A stretch of DNA of 53,894 bases from PALSA-1006 sp964532405 (lineage in GTDB: Bacteria > Pseudomonadota > Gammaproteobacteria > Burkholderiales > Gallionellaceae): NCBI GenBank assembly GCA_964532405.1, contig CAZHIC010000017.1, forward strand, positions 1 through 53,894, read 5' to 3'. A program made the position numbers and the translations under genes. The notes under the pieces are model-generated. The model had not been told where the DNA came from. It searched no databases and saw nothing but the letters and a program-made list of their open reading frames with translations. Positions 31,858-40,694 of this stretch are shown here, in pieces (positions within the stretch are counted from its first letter, which is position 1; every line of letters starts with the position of its first letter).

Positions 31858-33546
31858 CTACAGGAAGGACGCAGAGCTATACAGCAAATTTTCCAGCGTA
31901 TCCCATGCGGGTTTGGAATCCGTTCCATCGGTAAATACTACTGTGTAACGCATCTCCTGCGGCGAAAGTGGCTCTTCTGCCGCTTGCAGCTTTTTCAGTA
32001 CATCGACATCGGCCTCGGAGGCATCGTTGGACAGCGCTTGCCGTTGCCGGATGCGCGCACGTAGTGTCGCATCGTCGGCTTGCATCGAGGCGATGACGAA
32101 AGGTGCGCACACCTCATCTGCCAATTTGTGAAACATCTCACGTTCATTTTGTTTGAGAAATGCCGCATCCACGATCACAGAGTAACCAGCGGCCAACAAG
32201 GCACGCGCAGTAGCTAACAGATGAGAATAGGTGCGTTGCGTGGTATCGCTGCTATAGATGTTTTGATCGGCGCGACTGCCATCCAATGCAGACAATCCGA
32301 ACAAGCGTTTGCGCTCTACATCCGAGCGCAGGCGAATTGCTCCCATGCGTTCTAATGCGATCTGTGCGAACGTGGTTTTGCCTGAGCCCGGCAGGCCGTG
32401 CGTGATGAGTAGGCGGGGTTGTCGCGGGGCAAGGCATTCGCCTGCTAATGTTAGGTAGCTGCGGCAAGTGGTCATGTGCTCCCCTCTCACACTTGTGGGA
32501 GAGGGGCTGGGGGAGAGGGAATGTTGCAGGGCATACCCTCTCCCTAGCCCTCTCCCGCAAGCGGGCGAGGGGACTTGTGTAGAGGCGTTTTTTTGCAAGA
32601 GGAGGTAGGGGATGGGTTGAGCCTGGTTTGCCCGAATGGCGTTGACTTTGGCGCGCACCGTGGCGCGATAAGCGCAGTAGAAATTTAATAACTCGACGCC
32701 CGCATAGTCGCCGGTCTGTTCCAGATACGCATTCAGAAAGCGATAAGCGAGGTCAGAACGCTGGTGATGCAGCAGATCCATGAACAGAAACGCAACTTCA
32801 TCCATCACGTCGATCCAGCGTAATGCGGCATTGAAATCGATGCCGTCGAACGGTACGGGTTGATTTCTGATGAGCGCGATGTTGCCGAGATGGAGATCGC
32901 CGTGGCATTCGCGCACGAAGCCATGAGTGCGGCGCGCTTCGATAAGTTGCTGGCATGCTTCAAATGTTCGTTCGCTTGCCAGTTGCAATGCGGCCAAGTT
33001 GGCCGCATCCGCAGCTTCAGTCAATAAGCCGGAAAGCTGCGAGAAGTTTTGTGTGAGCGCGCAGTGGATGTCGGCGGTGTCTGCTGTGGCGACAGGCAAT
33101 CCCGCGTGAAACTGCGCGAGCGTCGTTGCGAGTGCGTCCATGTGTTGAGCTTCGACTTTTCCGCGAACGATCAGTCGGTCGAATGTTTTTGCTGACGCAA
33201 AGCGGCGCATTTTGACGGCGTATTCAATGGCCGGTTGAGAGTTCCATTCGGGATGGGCGTGACTGCCGCCGATGGCTACGACACCGAGGTAGAGTTGCGG
33301 CGCAAGGCGGCGATTGAGCCTTATTTCCTCAGAGCAATAGTGGCGGCGGGATTCGAGTTGAGTTGCATCGAGAAAGCCCAGATCGAGTGCCTTCTTGATC
33401 TTGTAGGCATAGCGTCTGGCAAGCAGCACCCATGAAATATGTGTCTCGATCAATCGAACCGTTTTTGCTTGATGGGGGTAAAGAGTGGGATCAAGCAGGG
33501 ATGCGATTAATTGTTTTTGCTGGTGCAATCCGGTTTGAGACATCAT
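31858..33546 (-). CDS. Two-domain protein: phosphotransferase-like (COG2187) plus AAA kinase (COG0645)
   Basis: The N-terminal 320 residues resemble aminoglycoside-phosphotransferase-like kinases, with KIKKALDLGFLDATQLESR, the catalytic loop ECHGDLHLGN and FDGIDFN. The C-terminal part (about 365-555) is a P-loop kinase with Walker A GLPGSGKTTFAQ, IRLRSDVERKRLFGL and VIVDAAFLKQNERE. This fused arrangement is widespread in proteobacteria, but the substrate is unknown. The linker between the domains (about 325-356, SPACGRGLGRGYALQHSL) is encoded by a double REP-like repeat. It starts seven bases from the hemerythrin gene upstream, so it may be co-transcribed with the NO cluster. Confidence 0.85.
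   Translation of the reverse strand: MMSQTGLHQQKQLIASLLDPTLYPHQAKTVRLIETHISWVLLARRYAYKIKKALDLGFLDATQLESRRHYCSEEIRLNRRLAPQLYLGVVAIGGSHAHPEWNSQPAIEYAVKMRRFASAKTFDRLIVRGKVEAQHMDALATTLAQFHAGLPVATADTADIHCALTQNFSQLSGLLTEAADAANLAALQLASERTFEACQQLIEARRTHGFVRECHGDLHLGNIALIRNQPVPFDGIDFNAALRWIDVMDEVAFLFMDLLHHQRSDLAYRFLNAYLEQTGDYAGVELLNFYCAYRATVRAKVNAIRANQAQPIPYLLLQKNASTQVPSPACGRGLGRGYALQHSLSPSPSPTSVRGEHMTTCRSYLTLAGECLAPRQPRLLITHGLPGSGKTTFAQIALERMGAIRLRSDVERKRLFGLSALDGSRADQNIYSSDTTQRTYSHLLATARALLAAGYSVIVDAAFLKQNEREMFHKLADEVCAPFVIASMQADDATLRARIRQRQALSNDASEADVDVLKKLQAAEEPLSPQEMRYTVVFTDGTDSKPAWDTLENLLYSSASFL
32479..32573. repeat. REP-like double palindrome inside the double-kinase gene
   Basis: Two facing units: CTCCCCTCTCACACTTGTGG with GAGAGGGGCTGGGGGAGAGGG (32479-32520), and CCCTCTCCCTAGCCCTCTCC with GCAAGCGGGCGAGGGGAC (32536-32573). 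It lies in frame exactly in the linker of the encoded protein. Confidence 0.85.
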
Positions 33547-33552
33547 CTCTCC

Positions 33553-34089
33553 CTAGCTCATTCGACGTGCCGCCATGCTTCTGCCTAATGTTTCCAACTG
33601 AGTTGCAGTCAGTAATTTGTTTGCCAGTGGCAGCAACTGTGAATTTTCCAGCGCGATGTGGCGATCATACGCTCCGATGAAATGTTCGGCTGCCCCGGCA
33701 TCAAGCGCGGCGGACTTTCCATTCGCTAACTCGGTCAGATAGGAACGCAGGTGCTGCCATGCGGCATCCATTACTTTATGCTCGTTCAACAAGCAGGCGA
33801 CCAGTGCATGTGTTTCGTCTGACGAGGTGGCGAGCAAGAGCGGAAACAAATCTTTTTCTTCGTCGTCGTGGTGATGTCGCCCGGCAGTATCGAAATAACG
33901 CAGGATGGCCCGTGCCGCTTGCTGTGCCTGAGTATCGCAGCCATACACGGGCAAGTGTGCGAGCAGTTTGAGCAGCGTGGCGCACTGGGCTTGAATGCGG
34001 CCATGACACGCCAGCAGCATTTCCAGCGGGTCGTCGAAGCTGGGTGCGGGTGCGCCGCCGATCAAGCTATTCATCAGAGTGCGCGCCAA
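33553..34089 (-). CDS. Hemerythrin-domain protein
   Basis: This 178-residue cytoplasmic protein has a four-helix hemerythrin-type fold with di-iron ligands: LLACHGRIQ, GRHHHDDEEKDLFPLL, NEHKVMD and YDRHIALENSQLLPL. Such domains bind O2 or NO or sense iron. It overlaps the SirB2-like gene upstream by 16 bases and is the last NO-related member of the nap/NsrR cluster. It is one of three hemerythrin-type proteins here, with low overall similarity to the other two. Confidence 0.85.
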   Translation of the reverse strand: MARTLMNSLIGGAPAPSFDDPLEMLLACHGRIQAQCATLLKLLAHLPVYGCDTQAQQAARAILRYFDTAGRHHHDDEEKDLFPLLLATSSDETHALVACLLNEHKVMDAAWQHLRSYLTELANGKSAALDAGAAEHFIGAYDRHIALENSQLLPLANKLLTATQLETLGRSMAARRMS

Positions 34090-34457
34090 GGTATAGGGTC
34101 ATGCGCCAATGCGGTGAGCACGATGTAGAAGAACACCGCTTGCGCTGCAAGCCACGCGACGAGCTTCACGCGTCGCGTCTTGCCGCGCTTGATGGCGATG
34201 GAGCCAAGCACGATGTATAGCAGCAGAGCGATGATCTTCGCCAGAAGCCACGGTGCGGCAAAAGGCGAGATGTCGAGCAGAACCGCCAGTGTGATCGCGC
34301 TGCCGAGTAGTACGGTGTCGATGATGTGCGGCGCGATTTTTACCCAGCGTTGCCGCATAACGGGCGAGGCGCGCAGCACCCAAATGCCGCGCAAGAAAAA
34401 CAGGGTGTAGCTGAGCAGGACGCTGGCGAGGTGCAGTATTTTGACGGAATCGGCCAT
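34074..34457 (-). CDS. SirB2-like membrane protein
   Basis: This 127-residue protein has four membrane helices (KILHLASVLLSYTLFFLRGIW, PHIIDTVLLGSAITLAVLL, WLLAKIIALLLYIVLGSIAI, LVAWLAAQAVFFYIVLTAL). The N-terminal KILHLASVLLSY and the PHIIDT motif are SirB2 features. The function is unknown; SirB2 genes often sit near nnrS. The start at 34457 is preferred because GGGAGC precedes it. Its ATG lies next to the NnrS stop, so the genes are coupled. Confidence 0.82.
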   Translation of the reverse strand: MADSVKILHLASVLLSYTLFFLRGIWVLRASPVMRQRWVKIAPHIIDTVLLGSAITLAVLLDISPFAAPWLLAKIIALLLYIVLGSIAIKRGKTRRVKLVAWLAAQAVFFYIVLTALAHDPIPWRAL

Positions 34458-34458
34458 G

Positions 34459-35619
34459 TCAATGCTCCCGTCCATCCACGCGCGGCTGCATCAGTATCGG
34501 GATATAGCACCAGCCCAGCATCGCAAAGCAGGCGAACCAGCACGTAGCCGCGAGTGCAACCCACACGGTGTAGCTGTCCGGATATAGTTGCGGCGCGATA
34601 ATTCGCAACACAAATGCCAGCATCATAAAGTACAGCGCGAGCTTGTCGATAGCGTCGAATGATACTTTTCTGCCCGTGTGCCCTTTGCTGATTCTGATCA
34701 GCATGGCGGGAATAATCAGCCCCATCGCGCCGAAGGTGAAGACATGAATGGACAGGGATGCACTTAATGCAAAGTAGCCGATGAGTCTGAAAAATTCGAT
34801 CAGCAATTGCGCGATGACCGCGAGGCAGCCGAGATACATGATGCCGATATCCAAGCGGCGCAGACCCAGTTGTGGTTTCCAATAAAACAGTCGGCCTAGC
34901 AGCAACACCGCCAGCATTAGGGCAAGGCCGCTGGCTAGTTGTACGGGTAGCAGATCGGAAAGCACCAGCAGTATTGCAAGCAGCTTGATGGCCTTGTTCA
35001 GTAAGGGGTTGAGCAGTATCTCCACCTGAAACGCACCCTTCATGAAATCAAACAGTGTTCGCTCCAGCATCACCAGAATCGCCACGCGAAACAGTCCCAC
35101 GGCCATAGCCATGCCAGTCTGGAAATGTTCGGTGCTGAGTAGCAGATGCTTGGTTAGCAGAAAGGCGGGCAGGATCAGCAGGAAAAAATAGTTATCGCGA
35201 TAGAAATCCGCTTTGCGATTTTTTATCAATGTCCACATCACCATCGACACGATCGCAATCAGGAACAGGTTGTTGGAAACATAAAAAAGCAACCGGGGCC
35301 AAGTGCCTTCAAACCACATCCCCGTTCTTTCAAACACCCAGGCCGATGCCAGAAACATCAGTGCCCGACCGTGGTAGCCGCGCACCTTAACCCAGTTTTT
35401 GCTGGCGGTAAGCAAAAAGCCGCCGAGCACCGCCCAGCCGAAGCCGAAGAACATCTCATGTGCATGCCATTGCACGATAGCGAAGGTGTGGGCCGGGGCT
35501 GAAATGGCTCCCGAGTAGATCAGTGCCCACAGCAGCGGCAGGCACAGTCCGGCAAGAATGGCTAAAATGAAAAAAGGGCGGAAGCCTACCAGCCAGAGGG
35601 GGTGTGAGGATATTTTCAT
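34459..35619 (-). CDS. nnrS: NnrS family heme-copper membrane protein
   Basis: This 386-residue protein has about twelve membrane helices and the NnrS start HPLWLVGFRPFFILA. WHAHEMFFGFGWAVLGGFLL holds the conserved histidine pair, and HVFTFGAMGLIIPAML comes further on. NnrS proteins lessen nitric-oxide stress and are usually controlled by NO-responsive regulators. The ATG at 35619 has GGGGAAAA upstream; the frame is open for 27 more codons but these overlap the hemerythrin end region. It is placed between two hemerythrin genes in the NsrR-linked cluster. Confidence 0.92.
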   Translation of the reverse strand: MKISSHPLWLVGFRPFFILAILAGLCLPLLWALIYSGAISAPAHTFAIVQWHAHEMFFGFGWAVLGGFLLTASKNWVKVRGYHGRALMFLASAWVFERTGMWFEGTWPRLLFYVSNNLFLIAIVSMVMWTLIKNRKADFYRDNYFFLLILPAFLLTKHLLLSTEHFQTGMAMAVGLFRVAILVMLERTLFDFMKGAFQVEILLNPLLNKAIKLLAILLVLSDLLPVQLASGLALMLAVLLLGRLFYWKPQLGLRRLDIGIMYLGCLAVIAQLLIEFFRLIGYFALSASLSIHVFTFGAMGLIIPAMLIRISKGHTGRKVSFDAIDKLALYFMMLAFVLRIIAPQLYPDSYTVWVALAATCWFACFAMLGWCYIPILMQPRVDGREH

Positions 35620-35635
35620 CAGGATTTTCCCCGTG

Positions 35636-36028
35636 TCAGTTCTGCATGGGCAGTCTGCTTTCCAGTATCGGAAAGAGCACGCGCTCTTCGAAACGCACAT
35701 GTGCAGCCAAGCATTTACCGAAGCAACTTAGCGCCTCTGCATTGTTTTGCCGCAGATCATCCAGCAATGCGTGTAATTGTCTATGCTCGGCCAGAGTACG
35801 TTCGGCCAGAGCTTGCTCCGGTGTTCCGCCCAGCAGCGGCAGCAACGTCTGTTCTTCAACCAAAAAATGAGCTGCCAGTTCCTCGGTGTAAGCCTGTATC
35901 GCACGTTGGCAAGCTCGACTTAACTCTGCTGCATCGGATGAAATCGCTGACTGTTCGCACACTTTCGCCAGTTTGAGGGCAGAGTGATGTTCTCGTGAGA
36001 GTGGTTGCAGCGTTGGACTGCGTTGCAT
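35636..36028 (-). CDS. Small hemerythrin-domain protein
   Basis: This 130-residue single-domain hemerythrin-like protein has di-iron ligands in LSREHHSALKLAK, HFLVEEQTLLPLL, LAEHRQLHALLDD and HVRFEERVLFPIL. It is expected in the cytoplasm, binding O2 or NO. It starts five bases after the DUF2249 gene stop and ends 16 bases before nnrS, so it is part of the same transcript. Confidence 0.87.
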   Translation of the reverse strand: MQRSPTLQPLSREHHSALKLAKVCEQSAISSDAAELSRACQRAIQAYTEELAAHFLVEEQTLLPLLGGTPEQALAERTLAEHRQLHALLDDLRQNNAEALSCFGKCLAAHVRFEERVLFPILESRLPMQN

Positions 36029-36032
36029 GGTG

Positions 36033-36293
36033 CTAGACGCGCATGAAGTCGATGGCTATGTTGCCCGGCTCACGCGCGACATAGTTGATTTCGATTCCAT
36101 TGCCGTAGCGCTGTTGCAGTTGCGCAAGCAAGGGCAATGGATCGTGGTCGTTGACGAACGCCATCGTTTCGCCCGGATTCAGCGAGTCCAGTGCGCCGAA
36201 TATGGCCGCGTGACGGAAGCGCTTGGCAACGCATCGGGCATCGAACGGGTAGCGCATATCTTGTGTCGTTGTGGTTGAACAGTCGTGTGCCAT
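36033..36293 (-). CDS. DUF2249 domain protein
   Basis: This 86-residue protein has the DUF2249 pattern: DARCVAKRFRHAAIFGALDSL, GETMAFVNDHDPLPLLAQLQ and a final REPGNIAIDFMRV, similar in fold to TusA-like domains. Function unknown; such proteins are recurrent near NO and denitrification genes. GGAGATAC precedes the ATG. Cysteine C17 could act as a sulfur or metal site but is not in a CPxP motif. Confidence 0.82.
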   Translation of the reverse strand: MAHDCSTTTTQDMRYPFDARCVAKRFRHAAIFGALDSLNPGETMAFVNDHDPLPLLAQLQQRYGNGIEINYVAREPGNIAIDFMRV

Positions 36294-36346
36294 TTGTATC
36301 TCCTGAAATTGAAAGGTTGTGTTTGTAGATCGGAAGGGATTCCGGA

Positions 36347-36901
36347 CTACGCTTGTCCATGCAGATTTTTTTCTGTTTCGATGGCCTTGGGAAAGACGAT
36401 CTCGTTCTCCAGATGAATATGCCGGAATAGGTCGTTTACCAATTCATCTAATCCCGAGTACAGCGCCGTGTAGCTGGCACAGGCTCCGGGCGGGAGGGTG
36501 AAGTGGTCGGTGACTTTCAGCATTTTGTGCAGAATCATGCTGTCGTGTTCATGTTCCATGGACATCATGCGGATAGGATTGGCAACTGTGCCGAAATGCG
36601 CTGCCGGAGGCGAGTCACTCTCCAGCGCAAGCATGTAGGGAAACAGAATGTTCTCTTCCTTCATCAAATGCATGCCCATATCATCGCGCAATTCGGAAAA
36701 AAGTTTGTGCAGTTCGTGTAACTCGGGATGGGAGTCTCCATGCACGCGTACCACTTTGTCGATTAACGGAGCCAGTTCTTCAAGTGCACTTTTGGTATAG
36801 GGGTGATGATGACGTAGCAGGTGTTTGACCAGCTCAGTGAGGGTGCTTATTTCCCAATGGGCTTCGGGTTCGATATTTTGTTGTGCCGTACTGTTGTTCA
36901 T
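36347..36901 (-). CDS. RIC-type iron-sulfur cluster repair protein (YtfE/ScdA-like), lacking the N-terminal domain
   Basis: This 184-residue di-iron protein has LVKHLLRHHHPYTKSALEEL, MGMHLMKEENILFPYML, MMSMEHEHDSMILHKML and FRHIHLENEIVFPKAI, giving the full hemerythrin-like ligand set of RIC proteins, which repair Fe-S clusters after NO damage. The usual N-terminal ScdA/DUF542 cysteine domain of about 60 residues is missing; the protein begins directly with a short tail. GGAGAA lies seven bases before the ATG. It is directly downstream of nsrR with a dyad in the 105-base gap. Confidence 0.85.
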   Translation of the reverse strand: MNNSTAQQNIEPEAHWEISTLTELVKHLLRHHHPYTKSALEELAPLIDKVVRVHGDSHPELHELHKLFSELRDDMGMHLMKEENILFPYMLALESDSPPAAHFGTVANPIRMMSMEHEHDSMILHKMLKVTDHFTLPPGACASYTALYSGLDELVNDLFRHIHLENEIVFPKAIETEKNLHGQA

Positions 36902-36926
36902 TCAAAGATTCTCCAAATGGGATGCT

Positions 36927-36954
36927 TATACATTCATATTAAAAGAATGATATA
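36927..36954 (-). promoter_or_regulatory. Candidate NsrR-type operator between nsrR and the RIC gene
   Basis: A near-dyad of TATACATTC and GAATGATATA flanks an AT-rich centre (ATATTAAAA), about 25 bases before the RIC ATG. It resembles the AT-rich NsrR box only in part. A related GAATGTATTC occurs before napA (about 40728-40737). This is a prediction. Confidence 0.4.
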
Positions 36955-37006
36955 GGCGGTAGCTGATAAGTACAACCCCCCTGTGAGGGGGTGGGAAGAG
37001 CCTAAA

Positions 37007-37405
37007 TCACAATATGTCGGCTAATGAATTTTGATCGAGCGTGGCGAAGAAGGCCTCTTGTGCCTGGATGAATAGGCCTTTCAAGCGACATCCCGGAAGT
37101 AGCGGGCAGGCATCTCTTGTGGCATCGTCTTTCATGCAAACTACCAGTGCGAGGGAGTTTTCCATCAAACGCACTACCGAGCCGATTGATATGTCACCGG
37201 CAGCGAGAGCCAGACGTATCCCGCCATTTCTGCCGCGCTCGCTGATGAGCAAGTTGTTCGCGACCAGCGTCATCACGACTTTCATCAGGTGAGCCTTGGA
37301 GATGTCGAACGCATCGGAGATTTCCTGGATGGTGGCCAATTCATTTTTGCGTCCGAGATAGATCAGGGTGCGTAATGCGATGTCGGTTGAAACGTTGAGT
37401 TGCAT
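37007..37405 (-). CDS. nsrR: NO-sensing Rrf2-family repressor NsrR
   Basis: This 132-residue repressor has a winged helix at the start (IALRTLIYLGRKNELATIQEISDAF, SKAHLMKVV, ERGRNGGIRLA) and the three cluster cysteines of NsrR in VVCMKD, RDACPLLPGCRL (about C90, C98, C104). The Fe-S cluster reacts with NO and releases DNA. It stands between napAB and the NO-protection genes on one strand, with 22 bases to napB, so it likely controls one or both. The spacing of the cysteines favours NsrR over IscR. Confidence 0.93.
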   Translation of the reverse strand: MQLNVSTDIALRTLIYLGRKNELATIQEISDAFDISKAHLMKVVMTLVANNLLISERGRNGGIRLALAAGDISIGSVVRLMENSLALVVCMKDDATRDACPLLPGCRLKGLFIQAQEAFFATLDQNSLADIL

Positions 37406-37427
37406 GTCGTCAAGTTACCCAGCGAAA

Positions 37428-37928
37428 TTATTTACTTTTAGTGCGTCCCTGAGAGAAGGTGTTTTCCACTAGAGGTGCCGCATCTGTTTGAGGGACGTGG
37501 CACAGGTTGCAATTGTAGCGTGCGCCAACCAGATTTTCTGTGACCTTGCCCGGTGCATTGCGCTGATCGGTGTAGTGGCTGGGTGGAATGGGCGTGGGTG
37601 CGCCCGGCTCACGCTTCTTGCCCCATTGCGCAGGCTGGTTATGACATGCAATGCACATGTTGTTTTGCGCGGTGATCGGTAGGGAATCACTGATGTCATG
37701 TGAAATCTGCGGTGGCGCATTTAAATAGGCGCGGGGCAACACCTTGCTTTCCCCCGGTGGCGTATTGCCATAGTGATATACCTTGGGTGTTGGTGTGTCG
37801 AAGACGCTACCTTTGCTCAAACCCATATCGTTCGCTTGAATGGTTTGTCCGGCAAACGACGTGCCTGCTGCCGTTAAGGCCAGGCCTGCCAAGAGTTTGA
37901 TTACAGCCAATACATAGTGATTGCGCAT
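37428..37928 (-). CDS. napB: Periplasmic nitrate reductase cytochrome c subunit NapB
   Basis: This 166-residue periplasmic diheme cytochrome passes electrons to NapA. A signal peptide (LAVIKLLAGLALTAAGTSFAG) precedes two heme motifs, CIACH in NNMCIACHNQPAQW and CNLCH in RYNCNLCHVPQTDA. The N-terminal half with PPQISHDISDSLPIT gives extra histidine ligands as in NapB. GGGAGAA lies ahead of the ATG. It is downstream of napA by 30 bases. Confidence 0.95.
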   Translation of the reverse strand: MRNHYVLAVIKLLAGLALTAAGTSFAGQTIQANDMGLSKGSVFDTPTPKVYHYGNTPPGESKVLPRAYLNAPPQISHDISDSLPITAQNNMCIACHNQPAQWGKKREPGAPTPIPPSHYTDQRNAPGKVTENLVGARYNCNLCHVPQTDAAPLVENTFSQGRTKSK

Positions 37929-37958
37929 TTTATTTCTCCCTAGACTGGAAAACTCAGA

Positions 37959-40694
37959 TCAGGCCTTGTAGATTTTGACCGCACATTTTTTAAAGTCGGT
38001 TTGCTTGGAAATCGGACAGGTGGAATCCAGCGTCACTTTGTTGATGAATACACCCTCGTCGAACCAGGGCACGAACACCATGCCCTTGGGCGGGCGGTTG
38101 CGTCCTTTGGTTTCTACGGCAGCTTTAATCTTGCCACGGCGCGATTCGATCCAAGCGATGTCATCCTGCTTGAGTCCGCGCAACTTGGCATCCGCCGGGT
38201 GCATGTAAATCAGTGCGGCAGGCACGGCGAAATGCAGTTCGCGCACGCGCCGCGTCATGGTGCCGGAATGCCAGTGTTCCAGCACACGCCCCGTGGAAAG
38301 CCACAGATCGTAGTTCTGATCCGGTTGCTCCACCGGTGCGGCGTAGGGGCGGAAAAATATCTTGGCCTTGCCCGCGATGCTGGTTTTCTCCGGTTTGGTT
38401 ATTCCTTCCAGATTGCCGCTCGGCAGGGACTTGAACGCCTTCCCGTAGAAGTCGAAACCGCTGCCTTTTTTGACATAGGGATCGTAGGCTTCGTTGAAGC
38501 GCCAGTGAGTTTCTTTGCCATCCACCACCGGCCACTTCAATCCGCGCACATCGTCGCGGAAGTACACGTCGAATGGAGCCAAGTCGTGCGCGTGGCCGCG
38601 ACCGAATTGGGCGTATTCCTCGAATAGCGCTTTTTCGGGAAACCAGTGATCTCCCAAAAGTTTGACGGTATGGTTATCGTGACTCTTGGCTACGGCATCG
38701 GGCCATTTGAATTTACGGTTATCCGGGGTGGCGAACAGCACGTCGTACAACGTCGCTTTCGGTGAATAGCTCGAACCCGTCAGCACGTCCGGCAATTTGC
38801 CGTCGGCAAAACCTTCTTCTTTGAGTCCCGGAATCTTCTGCTCGCCCCACACTTCATTGAGCTTGAAGCGTTTGGCGAATTCCATGATCTGCCACATATC
38901 GCCGCGCGCTTGTCCCGGCGGTGGTACCTGCTCGCGCCACAGCTGGGTGCGGCGCTCGGCGTTGCCGTAAGCGCCCCATTTTTCAAAGATCATCGCAGCA
39001 GGCAGAATCAAGTCCGCCACCTTGGTGGAGATGCCGGGATAGACGTCCGATACCACGATGAAGTTATCCATCTCGCGCGCCGCCTTGATCCAGTGGTTGG
39101 CATTGGCGGTATCCTGGAACGGGTTGCACACCTGCACCCACGCCCATTTGATTTGGCCGTCTTCCAGGTCGCGCAGCAACTTGGTGAAGTGGCTGCCCAC
39201 CTTGGGGTTGAGCGTCTTGGCGGGTAGTTTCCAAATCTTTTCGGAAGCGGCGCGGTGATCGGGATTGTTCACCACCATGTCGGCGGGCAGGCGGTGCGAG
39301 AAGGTGCCCACCTCGCGCGCTGTGCCGCAGGCGGAAGGCTGGCCGGTGAGAGAGAACGCGCCGTTGCCGGGCATCGCCTGCTTGCCTAACAGCAGATGCA
39401 CCATGTACGCCTGCTCGTTGACCCAAGTACCGCGCTGGTGCTGGTTGAATCCCATCGTCCAGAAGCTCACCACCTTGCGCGATTTTTCAATGTAGAGATC
39501 GGCGAGTTGTTTGAGTTTCGTCTTGAAGCTATCCAGCGATTCTTCCGCGTCGCCCTTGGCCAACTCGGCCACAAAATCCAGCGTGTAAGGCTCGACACCT
39601 TTTTTGAAATCTTCAAACGTGATCAGCCAGTGCTTGTCGGGCGTGGCGCGATTTTTCTGTTCCACCGTTGCGCCAGCTTGTTTGCCCTGAGCGGTTGCTT
39701 CAGCCGCGCACAGCTGCATGGTCAGTTCTTTTCCATTCACATCCTTTTCGGCGGCGTAATCGAATTTGTCCGTGCCGCGCAACCCGTAACCGATGTCGGT
39801 CGGTCCCGCTGCAAATGCGCAGTGCTTGTTGACGAAGTCCCAGTTCACCGCGTCGCGCGTGACGATCTCGCGCGCCAAATAATTCATGATGGCGAGGTCG
39901 GTCTGCGGTTTGAAGATGATCTCCAGATCGGCGGTGTCGGAAGACCTGTTGCTGATGGTGGTCAGGTTGACCACCCGCACATTCGGATCGCTCATGCGGC
40001 GGTCGGTGATGCGAGTCCACAGCACGGGGTGCATCTCCGCCATATTGGCACCCCATAAAATCATGGTATCGGTGTGCTCGATGTCGTCGTAGTTGCCGGA
40101 GGGCTCGTCGATGCCAAATGTTTGCATGAATCCGGCCACCGCTGAAGCCATGCAGTGACGCGCATTGGGGTCGATGTTGTTGCTGCGGAATCCGGCCTTG
40201 AACAGCTTGACCGCCGCATAACCCTCTTGCACGGTGTGTTGTCCCGAAGCGAAAAATCCAACCCCGGTCGGTCCGAGTTCGGAATAGGTGCGTTTGAACT
40301 GCTTCTCCATTTCGTCGAAGGCGCGCTCCCAGGAAACGGCCACGAATTCGCCCTGCTTGTCGAAATGCCCGTCCTTCATGCGCAGCAGAGGTTGGGTGAG
40401 CCTATCTTTGCCGTAGAGAATCTTGCCGTTGAAATAACCCTTGATGCAGTTGAGCCCGCGGTTCACCGGCGCATCCGCGTCAGCTTTGGTGGCGACGATC
40501 TTGCCTTTTTCGGTGGCGATCTGGATGCCGCATCCCACACCGCAGAAGCGGCACACGCCGCGATCCCAGCGCCAACCCGCTTCGGCGCTCTTGGTCGCGG
40601 CAGCTGCGGCCTCGCTGATCGGAAGGCCGACCGTCGCGGCGGCGGCAGAGGCGAGGGCACTTTGTTTGAGAAAATCGCGGCGGGATACAGTCAT
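37959..40694 (-). CDS. napA: Periplasmic nitrate reductase catalytic subunit NapA
   Basis: This 911-residue molybdoenzyme reduces nitrate to nitrite in the periplasm. The Tat signal SRRDFLK (4-10) directs folded export. The [4Fe-4S] ligands are C48, C51, C55 and C83 (CRFCGVGC, NCIKG). The molybdenum-binding cysteine is near 181 in NARHCMASAV. It is about 80 residues longer than E. coli NapA, with extra sequence around ATAQGKQAGATVEQKN. The start at 40694 is chosen because AGGAGA and the Tat motif lie there; the longer frame is spurious. No napD chaperone or napC/napGH electron donor genes are adjacent, so these must be elsewhere or replaced. Confidence 0.96.
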   Translation of the reverse strand: MTVSRRDFLKQSALASAAAATVGLPISEAAAAATKSAEAGWRWDRGVCRFCGVGCGIQIATEKGKIVATKADADAPVNRGLNCIKGYFNGKILYGKDRLTQPLLRMKDGHFDKQGEFVAVSWERAFDEMEKQFKRTYSELGPTGVGFFASGQHTVQEGYAAVKLFKAGFRSNNIDPNARHCMASAVAGFMQTFGIDEPSGNYDDIEHTDTMILWGANMAEMHPVLWTRITDRRMSDPNVRVVNLTTISNRSSDTADLEIIFKPQTDLAIMNYLAREIVTRDAVNWDFVNKHCAFAAGPTDIGYGLRGTDKFDYAAEKDVNGKELTMQLCAAEATAQGKQAGATVEQKNRATPDKHWLITFEDFKKGVEPYTLDFVAELAKGDAEESLDSFKTKLKQLADLYIEKSRKVVSFWTMGFNQHQRGTWVNEQAYMVHLLLGKQAMPGNGAFSLTGQPSACGTAREVGTFSHRLPADMVVNNPDHRAASEKIWKLPAKTLNPKVGSHFTKLLRDLEDGQIKWAWVQVCNPFQDTANANHWIKAAREMDNFIVVSDVYPGISTKVADLILPAAMIFEKWGAYGNAERRTQLWREQVPPPGQARGDMWQIMEFAKRFKLNEVWGEQKIPGLKEEGFADGKLPDVLTGSSYSPKATLYDVLFATPDNRKFKWPDAVAKSHDNHTVKLLGDHWFPEKALFEEYAQFGRGHAHDLAPFDVYFRDDVRGLKWPVVDGKETHWRFNEAYDPYVKKGSGFDFYGKAFKSLPSGNLEGITKPEKTSIAGKAKIFFRPYAAPVEQPDQNYDLWLSTGRVLEHWHSGTMTRRVRELHFAVPAALIYMHPADAKLRGLKQDDIAWIESRRGKIKAAVETKGRNRPPKGMVFVPWFDEGVFINKVTLDSTCPISKQTDFKKCAVKIYKA

